Shown: piece by piece, positions 1-8,171 of the stretch
How the letters are laid out: each line of letters begins with the position of its first letter
Numbering within the stretch: the first letter of the stretch is position 1
Assembly: GCA_013287605.1 (NCBI GenBank)
Contig: JABDDM010000008.1
Coordinates: 2,307 to 59,501, forward strand
Reading direction: 5' to 3'
Length of the DNA stretch: 57,195 nt
DNA from: Ignavibacteria bacterium
GTDB lineage: Bacteria; Bacteroidota; Ignavibacteria; Palsa-1295
Translations under genes and position numbers: made by a program
Notes under the pieces: generated by a model
What the model saw: the letters and a program-made list of their open reading frames with translations, nothing else
The model's database searches: none
Told to the model about the DNA's origin: nothing

Positions 1-756
1 GTCGAGTCCTACAAGTTGCTTGTGAAGGTGGTCGAAGCTGGCGCCGGCCGGTTCAAGCCAATTCTGGAAGACCGAGATGTAGCGCACGTAATGATTGCTA
101 TCGAAGATATCCTGCATCGCCTCGACCGTGAACTTGAAGTAAAGGTAATGCTCTTCGGAGGTCATCTCTCCTGAGCTGAAAAGTTGAGTATCGAGCGTGG
201 CGTCGCGCGCGTAATGCGGACGAGCAATGATTAGCTCATGTCCTCCACCAAAAAATGCGTCCGAGAGTGCTAACTTATCTTCTTCCGGCATAGTACGAAC
301 ACGCTCCTGTGGTACGCCGGTCGCAAGGAGTTTGTAATCGAGGATATCAAGCACGTGCTTTCTTCCGATCGGTGATTGGAGATAGGCTTCTTTCCAGTCA
401 GCGTTCGAGCGTGTTAATGCATAGGCGTAATTTTTTTTCCAGTAATCGACTGTCACGATCTCGAAGAGATTCGGTACACGTCTAAAAAGCCACTCGGTAT
501 CTTTATAGGCTTCGGGGAGGACGTGGCGGATTGTCCGTGCTGTGCCGTCAGCTTCCAGTACAAGCCTGGCTTTTTCGGGAGGTGTTTCGAATATTCTCTC
601 AGGGCAGAACGAGCAGGCCGCGACAAAATCTTCCGGCTGGAGTTCGGAGACTTCAAGCACTTGATCCCGCACGAACGGTCGCGAACCGCGGCCGGGTACG
701 GACCATACCTCTGTGTCCGTGAATGGATTGAGTTGCTTGATGGTCCCATCGGCCAT
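1..756 (-). CDS. GalT-like HIT-superfamily protein (DUF4921-type), 3' part missing
   Basis: This open frame is absent from the ORF track because it runs off the window edge. The reverse strand reads continuously for 252 codons from ATG at 756. The N-terminus (MADGTIKQLNPFTDTEVW) and a CSFC-like cysteine pair near residue 50 match the galactose-1-phosphate uridylyltransferase-like DUF4921 family. A FDHLHKQLV stretch near the visible end resembles the HxH nucleotide-transfer motif of HIT/GalT enzymes. The family is probably a nucleotidyltransferase or phosphorylase, but its substrate is not known to me. A GTG one codon upstream is an alternative start. No Shine-Dalgarno is visible, as for most genes here. 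The C-terminus lies outside the window. Confidence 0.75.
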   Translation of the reverse strand, partial: MADGTIKQLNPFTDTEVWSVPGRGSRPFVRDQVLEVSELQPEDFVAACSFCPERIFETPPEKARLVLEADGTARTIRHVLPEAYKDTEWLFRRVPNLFEIVTVDYWKKNYAYALTRSNADWKEAYLQSPIGRKHVLDILDYKLLATGVPQERVRTMPEEDKLALSDAFFGGGHELIIARPHYARDATLDTQLFSSGEMTSEEHYLYFKFTVEAMQDIFDSNHYVRYISVFQNWLEPAGASFDHLHKQLVGLD

Positions 757-1006
757 CACGGTATAGTATCGAGAGTAGTGCACGAATAAGTCAGGTTAGC
801 GTCTCTGTCCATGCGAACATAAGACCTTGCCGGGCGCCTCCGTGAAAAGGAGAACAGCTCTCGGTTCGGGGACCTCCGGCAAGACCAATTTCCCCCGAGT
901 CAGAATGAACGTTTTGTCTCATTGGCACGTAAGTTGACAGGAAGGCACCTGTCGAGCATCGTGTGGAAGACAAGAGTTTTAACAGACATATCAATCAAAT
1001 ACGACC

Positions 1007-1441
1007 ATGAGTAGCAATCGAAGTTCTGGCGTAGGCCCCTTTTTGTTGGGAGCTCTTGCCGGGGGAGTAATCGGGGCGACGGTAGCACTGTTGATAGCGC
1101 CAGCTGAAGGTTCGGAAACCCGTCAAGGACTCAGCGAAAAATTTGACGATCTTACTGGTTCACTCACGGGCATCCTGCATCGTGCAAAGGTTTCAGCCGA
1201 GAAAGCGCTCAATGATGGACGTGAAGAGAGTGGGCGCATCATCGAAGAAGCAAAGAATCGGGCTGAAGACCTGATCGAGAATGCCGATCGCACGATCCAT
1301 GCAGCACGCGAAGCCGCCACCAAACGCCGCGGTAAATCGAAAGCTTCTGAGGAAGAGGGGGACAGCACTCTTGACCCTTCGATGAATGGCAATGGCAAGG
1401 GTACGCGCGCCAGCGCCAGTTCGGGGAGTGAATCGCAGTAA
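1007..1441 (+). CDS. YtxH domain-containing protein
   Basis: A 144-residue protein with a glycine-rich N-terminal hydrophobic segment (about residues 8-30, GPFLLGALAGGVIGATVALLIAP). A PxEGSETR stretch follows, typical of the YtxH/gas-vesicle GvpP-like family. The rest is a long charged amphipathic helix, and the tail (from about 105) is low-complexity K/S/G/E. The family is membrane-anchored and often stress-associated; no enzymatic activity is expected. It lies upstream of, and codirectional with, a DUF948-like membrane protein. The two families often sit side by side, which supports a shared envelope role. Confidence 0.8.
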   Translation: MSSNRSSGVGPFLLGALAGGVIGATVALLIAPAEGSETRQGLSEKFDDLTGSLTGILHRAKVSAEKALNDGREESGRIIEEAKNRAEDLIENADRTIHAAREAATKRRGKSKASEEEGDSTLDPSMNGNGKGTRASASSGSESQ

Positions 1442-1544
1442 CGGCGAAGTACCGGAGTTCAGACTCGCTTCGAAGAAGATAGTATATTGATGCACGGTGA
1501 GGCTTTCGCCTCATTTGTGCTGCTTCATTTTATTTGCCAAATTC

Positions 1545-1997
1545 ATGGAGAATATCCTCTATATCACTGGCGGCATTGCCCTGATCGCCTTCGCCTGGCT
1601 TATGCTTTCGCTCGCGCAGACAATGAAATCCGCGCAGATCGCCATCGTTGAAGCGAGGCAAGACCTGCACGATTTCCAATCCGACGTCCATGAGATGAAG
1701 GTAAAAGCGATGCCCATCCTGGATAATTTGCAGCAGCTCACCATTCGGGCGAATTTCATTGCCGATTCCGTGCAATCGCAAATGGTGACGATTCAGGAGA
1801 CCGTGGATGATACGCTGGATGTGGTTCGTGGCACCATTGATGATGTCGAGCGACTGAAGAATGAGGTGGTTGGTATTGTCGAAGGCCCGCTCCGCATTGC
1901 GCGTTCTACCAGTAATGGAGCGGTCGGGACGATCGCAAAAGGCGTTACGCTTCTCGCAAAGCTATTCGCGGCTCGCAAGAACGGCAAGGAGCATTAA
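1545..1997 (+). CDS. DUF948-like single-pass membrane protein
   Basis: The ORF track opens at 1497, but the ATG at 1545 (MENILYITGGIALIAFAWLML) puts the transmembrane segment at the N-terminus, as the family expects, giving 150 residues. After the membrane helix (about 4-24) comes a long, mostly helical region in which hydrophobic and acidic residues alternate, like DUF948 or methyl-accepting-type coiled coils. The last 15 residues are basic. The role is unknown, probably envelope/stress related together with the YtxH gene upstream. Its TAA overlaps the TAA of trmD on the opposite strand, so the two genes converge with no spacer. Confidence 0.65.
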   Translation: MENILYITGGIALIAFAWLMLSLAQTMKSAQIAIVEARQDLHDFQSDVHEMKVKAMPILDNLQQLTIRANFIADSVQSQMVTIQETVDDTLDVVRGTIDDVERLKNEVVGIVEGPLRIARSTSNGAVGTIAKGVTLLAKLFAARKNGKEH

Positions 1998-2668
1998 GCC
2001 AACAGGTCAGGTCTTCTTTCTTCGGTCCGTTGGATAGACTTCGCCTGACGCCATGCATCGATCTTCTTGTGATCTCCACTCAGGAGGACATTTGGGACGT
2101 GCATTCCTTCAAAGTCTGCGGGACGAGTGTAGACTGGTCCTTCGAGTATTCCCGATTGAAATGAGTCCAGCAATGCGCTTTCGGTATCGTGTATTGCGCC
2201 AGGAAGCAGACGAACGATGGCGTCGACAACAATCGCCGTTGGCAGTTCGCCGCCTGTAACTACAAAATCCCCGATAGAGATTTCGCGAGTTACCAAAGCT
2301 TCACGTACTCGTTCGTCAACACCTTTGTAGTGTCCGCAGATGAAGAGTAGATTCGTTGCCATTGAAAGCTCATTGGCCACCGCCTGCGAGAACAGCTCAC
2401 CATCGGGCGAAGGGAAGATCACTTCGTCATATGCGCGCTCAGAAAGTAACTTGCGCACAACCTGAAAGATCGGAGCCGGCATGAGCACCATTCCCGAGCC
2501 GCCACCGAACGGTTGATCGTCGATCTGATGATACTTACCTTCACCATAAATACGAAGGTCGTGGATTTGAATCTCTACGACCCCGTTCGCGCGTGCGCGT
2601 TTTATGATACTTTCTCCGAGTGGACTTTCGAGCAGTGCCGGGACTGCCGAAACAATGTCAATTCGCAA
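1994..2668 (-). CDS. trmD: tRNA (guanine-N1)-methyltransferase TrmD
   Basis: A 224-residue SPOUT-class methyltransferase that makes m1G37 in tRNAs reading CNN/GGN codons and so prevents +1 frameshifting. Diagnostic segments are visible: MRIDIVSAVPALLESPLGESI at the N-terminus, QPFGGGSGMV near residue 52, CGHYKGVDERV near 110 and IGDFVVTGGELP near 130 (the AdoMet-binding knot), and a C-terminal VLLSGDHKKIDAWR. The length suits the family. It is the last gene of a minus-strand run, 6 bp after the HMA lipoprotein. Its usual neighbours (rpsP, rimM, rplS) are not here, so trmD is in an atypical context. Confidence 0.95.
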   Translation of the reverse strand: MRIDIVSAVPALLESPLGESIIKRARANGVVEIQIHDLRIYGEGKYHQIDDQPFGGGSGMVLMPAPIFQVVRKLLSERAYDEVIFPSPDGELFSQAVANELSMATNLLFICGHYKGVDERVREALVTREISIGDFVVTGGELPTAIVVDAIVRLLPGAIHDTESALLDSFQSGILEGPVYTRPADFEGMHVPNVLLSGDHKKIDAWRQAKSIQRTEERRPDLLA

Positions 2669-2674
2669 GGGCTG

Positions 2675-3052
2675 TTACTCTTTGCAGCAATCGTCAAGAC
2701 CTGCATACGCGGCACTGTCACGAACGGTTTTGTTCGCGGTGTATCCTGACATTGCAATCGCAGATTCGATCGCATGCATATTGGTCTTCGTCGAAATGAA
2801 TTTTACTTCGGCAGTGTGAGCATCGATGTTGACATTGATCGCAGTTACACCATCAACTTCTTTTACTGCCGTTTTGATATGCTTGGCACAGGAAGAGCAC
2901 TTCGCGGTCGGGATATTAATAATAGCGGTCTGGACTGAAACCTGCTGTGCGGCTACCTTCGAAGCCGCGTCGCTTTTCGTTTGACATGCAACAAAGCCAA
3001 TGGTGGAGGCGCAAAAGAGCAGGGCAAAAATCGTCTGGACGCTACGGTTCAT
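2675..3052 (-). CDS. Heavy-metal-associated (HMA) domain lipoprotein
   Basis: A 125-residue protein. It has an N-terminal signal (MNRSVQTIFALLFCASTIGFVACQ) ending in a lipobox-like FVAC, so a lipid anchor is likely. The mature part is one ferredoxin-fold HMA domain with the metal-binding CSSC in the context IPTAKCSSCAKHI (about residues 49-61) and the usual V-x-x-V-N-V-D strand. The C-terminus ends DDCCKE, adding a possible second thiol site. A plausible role is periplasmic capture or delivery of copper or mercury. It lies between the acylase gene (40 bp upstream) and trmD (6 bp downstream), probably in one transcript; the pairing with trmD is likely incidental. Confidence 0.8.
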   Translation of the reverse strand: MNRSVQTIFALLFCASTIGFVACQTKSDAASKVAAQQVSVQTAIINIPTAKCSSCAKHIKTAVKEVDGVTAINVNIDAHTAEVKFISTKTNMHAIESAIAMSGYTANKTVRDSAAYAGLDDCCKE

Positions 3053-3092
3053 AGGGTAATCAACAAAAATTTACGTACCGACAAAAGAACAG

Positions 3093-6020
3093 TCAATGTT
3101 CGGGAAGTAGTTCGAAGCGGGTCCAGTTGGGGTCGTGCCTGTCGAGTGGAATTGAGTCGTAGCCGCCCGACTTAAAAAGATCAACCATATCGCGATAATG
3201 TGGACCGAATATCACTTCAGAATTTCCTGTCGGAAGAACGGCCATCAATGTTTGCGTCTTCATGTCTGCCAGAAACCGCATCGATGGCCCGACGCGCATT
3301 TCATAGGGATTCCACATGTCGTAGCTTGCTTGTGAGACTGTGGTAAGATCGCCTGGCACTGCACCGACTTCTATGTTCACGATCTTGGCCATCGACTTTC
3401 CCGCCGACTCAAACTGATGGTGGTAGGTCAGTGTATGCAACCTGCCCCATTGCCACAATTTGAGATCGCTTCCAAATGTTGTCTTTAGAATGTGCAGCGT
3501 CTCATTAAATGTAATCTTGAAGATCGAATCGCGGTCTTCGTGTACATTCGGAGTATTGACGTCGTCCCACCAGATATTTTGCGGATCGTTGAGCAGGCGC
3601 TCGAGCGAGTTAAGCACAATATTCGACAAATAGCTCAACTCGGAAAATCGGTCTTGTCCCAGTTCGTCCCTGAATGTATTTTTCAGCAGCGTCTGGAGGA
3701 AGACGGCGTAGATGGTTGGTGCGGTTTCGTCCGCACGCATTGCACCGTCCCAGTTTCGTAAATAATCAAGCGCTCGTGCAAGCGTCGGGTCAGAGTAATG
3801 CGGTGTGAGTCCTTGGTGAGATGCATGCCGTATGGATGCAGAATCCAGCCGGATAAAACTCTTGACCGCACTGTCCGGAAGCGATGTGTGGTACTTTAAC
3901 GAATCCCATCTCCACAGATGGCGCAGAGAATCGAACTTGAATTGCCAGGTGCTATCCGCCTTGAACGACACAGGATCCGGATCGGGATACAGAGAGAGGA
4001 TAAGCGGCAGAATAATATCGCGATCAAATGGACTTGTGACATCCATCGATATTTGAGTCGCAGTAGTCCCGTCAATACGTCCAGTCTGTTCGATGAGCTG
4101 AGCGATGCGATCTGCGCGCGAAGAGGTTTCCCAATCATCCGAAATCGGGATTGGCCGATTCCGGGTCGGGGGATCGTTTGCTGAGACGACGTAGCCTCTC
4201 GGAGGATTCGTAATCGCCGCAATGTCCGCAGCGTTAACAAACCCCTGCCATGCCTGAGCAGGGTCGGCGCCATCACGCGCGAGCATAAGCCTATCTTCAC
4301 TCCCGGATCGGCGTGGCACTCTCCCAATGAATTCATAGACTATGGCACCAGAATTATCCGCAAGACAAATGTTCAGGATCGGAGTGGCAAAGCTTCTTAA
4401 GAATCCTCGCGCTTCTGCAACATTGTTTGAGCGATGAAGCGCAAAGAAAGATCCGACTTCATCGCCCTCAACGTATTCGCCGTTCCACATCATAGCTACC
4501 AGTTTCTTCTGCTTAAACAATGTAGTGTCTCTTGGGACGGTAACGGCGTGCGGATTGCCTACATACGCTTGCGTGATAAGGAACGGATGATCGCTGATAA
4601 CAGGACCATGGATCGTCTGGCGAATGTAGACTCCTATAACTAGTGATGGATTAGAGTGGATAGAATCTCGAATGCGAACCGAATCGACGATCTCCACAAA
4701 CGGGCGCATGCCTGTGGGAGATTGATAATACTTTCCGGTTGAATCTGGAGTCTCGATGAAGAAATCGGATTCGTCAGCCATGCCGCTCGTAATACCCCAA
4801 CTCATTTTCTCGTTGCGCCCTGCGATAAATAGCGGAAGCCCTGGAATGCCAAATCCTGCTACATTCAAACCTTCGCTGCTTTGAATGTGAGCGAGATACC
4901 ATCGCGCTGGCGTGCCAAGCCGAAGATGTGTATCGTTCTCGAGTATTGCTCCGCCCGTTTTCGTGCGTGATGGTCCAAGTGCAAATGAATTGGAACCGCC
5001 GCTTGCGGTGAGTGGACCGAGATACTCGCGAAGCAGTGCGTTGACTTGCCGAAGGTTTGCGTAGAAATCATGCAAGTCGCCCGACTGCAATTCGCCGGAT
5101 GGAACCGGCGGAATCAAAATATGCGGCGGTGGGGGTGGTCGCACAATTTTCTTCTTCTTTGGAGCCGGCTGCAGCGATGGCTGTCCATTTTGCGCTGGCT
5201 TTGGTGCTGCGTGCGGTGTGAGTGTTGCTGGATGCGAAGTTGTCTTTTTCGGAAGTGACTTCGTCGTATCTTTTTTTGGAGAAGCCGAGGGCACGGCATG
5301 GATTACAACAGGCTCTGCACCAGTCCATCGCGCCGCGATCACTTGAGGTGTTGCCCCTTCAAGTGCTGTTGATCCATACTCGGGATAATGAGGATACAGT
5401 GAAGAAAGATGTGCTGAATCGAGCCCGAGAGCAATATCGCTAAACGCAGCGTCAGTCCAATATGCAAAGTTGAGCTCCCACGACATCAGTCTTCCGATCA
5501 TCAATGATTCCTCAGGATCCCATGGCTCAGGAGTGAATTGTAGCGCGTCGAATTCAAAGCCCGGTTGTGTGTGATGTTCTACGATGTATGCATTTATTCC
5601 ATGGACGTACGCAGTTACATTTCGCTGCGTTTCGGGTGAGGCTTTAAGCCAGAGCTGGTGTCCGAGTCGACGGAAGCCGATCGTGTGGGAAAAAACATCG
5701 AGTACCAGCGCCTTCTTTCCGACGAGCTCGCAGAGCCGCCCTTCGCCGATACGGCGTTCCATCTCCATCTGGAAGAGTCGGTCCTGTGCTTCTGCGTAAC
5801 CAAGCCCGAAATAGGCATCTGCATCAGTGCGCGCGAAAATATGTGGCACGCCGAACGGATCGCGTTCGATCTGCACTGCATCCGAAATTCCCTTCACCTG
5901 TGCCGAGCCTGAAAGGTTTGGAACCGAGCGATGCATGAAAACCACGCCGAGAACGACGAGACCGATCATAACAAAGAGCAGGGACACGACTAACCCGATT
6001 CCGAACCGCTTGATCATCAA
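3093..6020 (-). CDS. Penicillin acylase family protein (Ntn hydrolase)
   Basis: A 975-residue secreted or membrane-anchored precursor. The N-terminal hydrophobic helix (about 7-30) precedes the A-chain region (IERDPFGVPHIFARTDADAY, GYAEAQDRLFQM), typical of penicillin/acyl-homoserine-lactone acylases. Autocleavage is expected before the nucleophile Ser near residue 343, in GGSNSFALG. The matching oxyanion and substrate elements (AILENDTHLRLGTP, GxPLFIAGRNEKMSWGIT) are present. Between the A chain and the nucleophile lies an unusual insert (about 245-305), rich in Lys, Pro, Thr and Ala with a run of five prolines. The natural substrate cannot be inferred; acylated amino acids, AHLs or peptides are possible. 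It heads the minus-strand run acylase-HMA-trmD. Confidence 0.9.
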   Translation of the reverse strand: MMIKRFGIGLVVSLLFVMIGLVVLGVVFMHRSVPNLSGSAQVKGISDAVQIERDPFGVPHIFARTDADAYFGLGYAEAQDRLFQMEMERRIGEGRLCELVGKKALVLDVFSHTIGFRRLGHQLWLKASPETQRNVTAYVHGINAYIVEHHTQPGFEFDALQFTPEPWDPEESLMIGRLMSWELNFAYWTDAAFSDIALGLDSAHLSSLYPHYPEYGSTALEGATPQVIAARWTGAEPVVIHAVPSASPKKDTTKSLPKKTTSHPATLTPHAAPKPAQNGQPSLQPAPKKKKIVRPPPPPHILIPPVPSGELQSGDLHDFYANLRQVNALLREYLGPLTASGGSNSFALGPSRTKTGGAILENDTHLRLGTPARWYLAHIQSSEGLNVAGFGIPGLPLFIAGRNEKMSWGITSGMADESDFFIETPDSTGKYYQSPTGMRPFVEIVDSVRIRDSIHSNPSLVIGVYIRQTIHGPVISDHPFLITQAYVGNPHAVTVPRDTTLFKQKKLVAMMWNGEYVEGDEVGSFFALHRSNNVAEARGFLRSFATPILNICLADNSGAIVYEFIGRVPRRSGSEDRLMLARDGADPAQAWQGFVNAADIAAITNPPRGYVVSANDPPTRNRPIPISDDWETSSRADRIAQLIEQTGRIDGTTATQISMDVTSPFDRDIILPLILSLYPDPDPVSFKADSTWQFKFDSLRHLWRWDSLKYHTSLPDSAVKSFIRLDSASIRHASHQGLTPHYSDPTLARALDYLRNWDGAMRADETAPTIYAVFLQTLLKNTFRDELGQDRFSELSYLSNIVLNSLERLLNDPQNIWWDDVNTPNVHEDRDSIFKITFNETLHILKTTFGSDLKLWQWGRLHTLTYHHQFESAGKSMAKIVNIEVGAVPGDLTTVSQASYDMWNPYEMRVGPSMRFLADMKTQTLMAVLPTGNSEVIFGPHYRDMVDLFKSGGYDSIPLDRHDPNWTRFELLPEH

Positions 6021-6143
6021 TTGATTGAATGTGGCGAAATTCTGCCAATCCTGGATGCAAAAATGGTGCTCTTTTGATGGTCACCTCTCGAATTGCGCTC
6101 GAGCTTCACGCGTCAGGGCTCTTGCAAACCGTATTTTTGAATA

Positions 6144-6641
6144 ATGATGATGAATCAATACCGTGAAAGGCGCCATTATCCACGTTTGAAAAGTTATTGG
6201 GTTAATGGAGGATATGCCGTACTTGCTTTTCTTTCTCTCGCCTGTCAAAAGAAGGAAGTTTCCCTCATTGATAAAGCCAAACGGATCCCGGTCATTGGAA
6301 AGAACGACGTGGTCTACGTTGAGCGCTCCAAATTCTGGGACGGACCGAATATCAAAGCGCGCTCAGAATCGAACCGGCAGACTTTTACTTTCGTACCTCC
6401 GCCAAACATGACGCTCTTCGTGACGCTCGAGAACATGGGTGGCGTGCCACTCAAGCGCGATACCTTTAAGACAAGAGGTTACAGATTTGCCGAAACGTAT
6501 CTCCGCACCACGACAAAGGATACCAATCTCGCGATCCATGTAGAAACAGCCGATAAGACAAAACAACCAACCGATGTCACAATCTATATGCGTGATGTCG
6601 ATTCAGTTTGCTCGGAGATTCGATTTGAGGGAGTGAAGTAA
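6144..6641 (+). CDS. Putative lipoprotein, unknown function
   Basis: A 165-residue protein I do not recognise. A basic N-region and a short hydrophobic stretch end in a lipobox (AFLSLACQ, Cys near residue 34), so outer- or inner-membrane lipidation is likely. The mature domain is predicted beta-rich, with phrases such as TFTFVPPPNMTLFVTLENMGG. The N-region is long for a lipoprotein signal, so a later start is possible, but no better ATG precedes the lipobox. It is divergent from the acylase gene and 12 bp upstream of the VWA-OmpA lipoprotein, suggesting cotranscription and a joint envelope role. Confidence 0.6.
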   Translation: MMMNQYRERRHYPRLKSYWVNGGYAVLAFLSLACQKKEVSLIDKAKRIPVIGKNDVVYVERSKFWDGPNIKARSESNRQTFTFVPPPNMTLFVTLENMGGVPLKRDTFKTRGYRFAETYLRTTTKDTNLAIHVETADKTKQPTDVTIYMRDVDSVCSEIRFEGVK

Positions 6642-6653
6642 TCATATGACAAG

Positions 6654-8066
6654 ATGATAACGGCCCGAACGGCGCTGAATACTTTGTTCTGCATTACGCT
6701 CTTCGCGCTTTGTTCTGGTTGCGGTGGGTCGACGACGTTGGGCAGCCGTGAGCCTCCAGTAAAAGGCGACGCAACGCCGCCATCCGAGTACGATCCGCAC
6801 TATATCCATGATATTAAGCAGTTGCCGAGTGACCCCGGGCAAGTTCGGCACGCAATCCTCGAGATCAGCCGGATTGACGCACGCGAACCGAACCGTGTTC
6901 GCATCTATGCTCAACTTCTTGATACGATGGGGTTCTATCTCTCTGGCGCATCGCTCGCGAAATACAAAGGGAAGTGGTGTACAGTTAGCGATCAGACGGG
7001 TCAGCAAACACCGGTCGACATCCAGAAGTATAAGTTAAAAGAAGTCACCGAAGCGCAACGCGTGCCAACTGCTGTCGCCATCGTGATGGATCATTCGGGC
7101 TCGATGGGTGAAGAACGCGCTCAAGTGATCGAGCAGGCTGCCGGCGATTTGATCAACAAAAAACGGCCCGAGGATGCGTTCGCGATGATCAAGTACGATG
7201 AGAAGGTGAAGGTCGAAGTACCGCTCACGACGAACGCGCAGGAGTTGAAGCTGAAGCTTTCACATGAAGGGCTTACGGGTTATGGTGGATCAACCGCAAT
7301 TTTCGATGCGCTCGAAGTAGGTCTGATCGAAGTGGAATCCGCGCCGCCGCAATTCGCCAATCGTGCGGTTGCGCTTTTTACCGACGGACAGGATAACAGC
7401 TCATTCCTGACAAGGGACTCACTTCTGAACCTGGCTCGACACTCGAATGCATCGATGTGCCTCATCGGTTTTGGAGAAAATGTGAATGGGGCTTTCCTTC
7501 AAAACATTGCGTCCATCTCCGGTGGTCTCTATCGCCATTGTTATCTGACGAGCGAGATCGACGCCGTATTCCAGGATCTCTACAAGCGGCTGAGAAATTA
7601 TTATGTCTTCGAGTTCACGCCTCCAAGCTATGGTGCTCACACAATCACGCTGAAGCTCTGCCTGCCGAACGAAACGGTTATGGCAACCGGACAATATGAT
7701 AATACTCCCAACATCGGCGACATTGCGCAGTTGGACGTTTACTTTGATTTGAATTCTTCGAAACTCCTGCCCGCCTCCGGCGAATCGATCAACAACGCTG
7801 TAACACTTCTTCGAGCGTATCCTAAACTCTCGATCGAAGTCCGCGGACACACGGACTCAACGAACAAGACGACCGATCCGGAGTTCAACAAGAAATTAAG
7901 TCAGAAACGAGCGGATATCGTTAAGGCAGCTTTGACGGAGATGGGAATTTCAGAAGCCCGCATTACAGCAGTTGGTTATGGTTCGACGAAGCCGGTCGGC
8001 GACAACACAACTGAAGAAGGAAGGGCACTCAACCGCCGTACGGAGTTTGTCGTCGAAGCAAAGTGA
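6654..8066 (+). CDS. VWA-OmpA fusion lipoprotein
   Basis: A 470-residue protein. Lipobox signal CSGC at about residues 20-23. A von Willebrand A domain (about 138-320) carries the MIDAS motif DHSGSMG and a later conserved TDGQDNSS. A C-terminal OmpA-like peptidoglycan-binding domain (about 365-470) shows YFDLNSSKL, RGHTDS, LSQKRADIVKAAL and NRRTEFVVE. The likely role is an outer-membrane-linked, peptidoglycan-bound adhesion or scaffold protein with metal-dependent ligand binding. It follows the upstream lipoprotein by 12 bp. Fusions of VWA and OmpA modules are known in FCB bacteria. Confidence 0.88.
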   Translation: MITARTALNTLFCITLFALCSGCGGSTTLGSREPPVKGDATPPSEYDPHYIHDIKQLPSDPGQVRHAILEISRIDAREPNRVRIYAQLLDTMGFYLSGASLAKYKGKWCTVSDQTGQQTPVDIQKYKLKEVTEAQRVPTAVAIVMDHSGSMGEERAQVIEQAAGDLINKKRPEDAFAMIKYDEKVKVEVPLTTNAQELKLKLSHEGLTGYGGSTAIFDALEVGLIEVESAPPQFANRAVALFTDGQDNSSFLTRDSLLNLARHSNASMCLIGFGENVNGAFLQNIASISGGLYRHCYLTSEIDAVFQDLYKRLRNYYVFEFTPPSYGAHTITLKLCLPNETVMATGQYDNTPNIGDIAQLDVYFDLNSSKLLPASGESINNAVTLLRAYPKLSIEVRGHTDSTNKTTDPEFNKKLSQKRADIVKAALTEMGISEARITAVGYGSTKPVGDNTTEEGRALNRRTEFVVEAK

Positions 8067-8171
8067 TGTAGGCTAGGTCAAAAAAGTCAGTTGTAACTCT
8101 CTTCGACGCTTTGCGTTTCTCTAAGAAGGAGTTGTATTGTTCCAAAATCCCTTTTGGTGAGGATCACGCTT

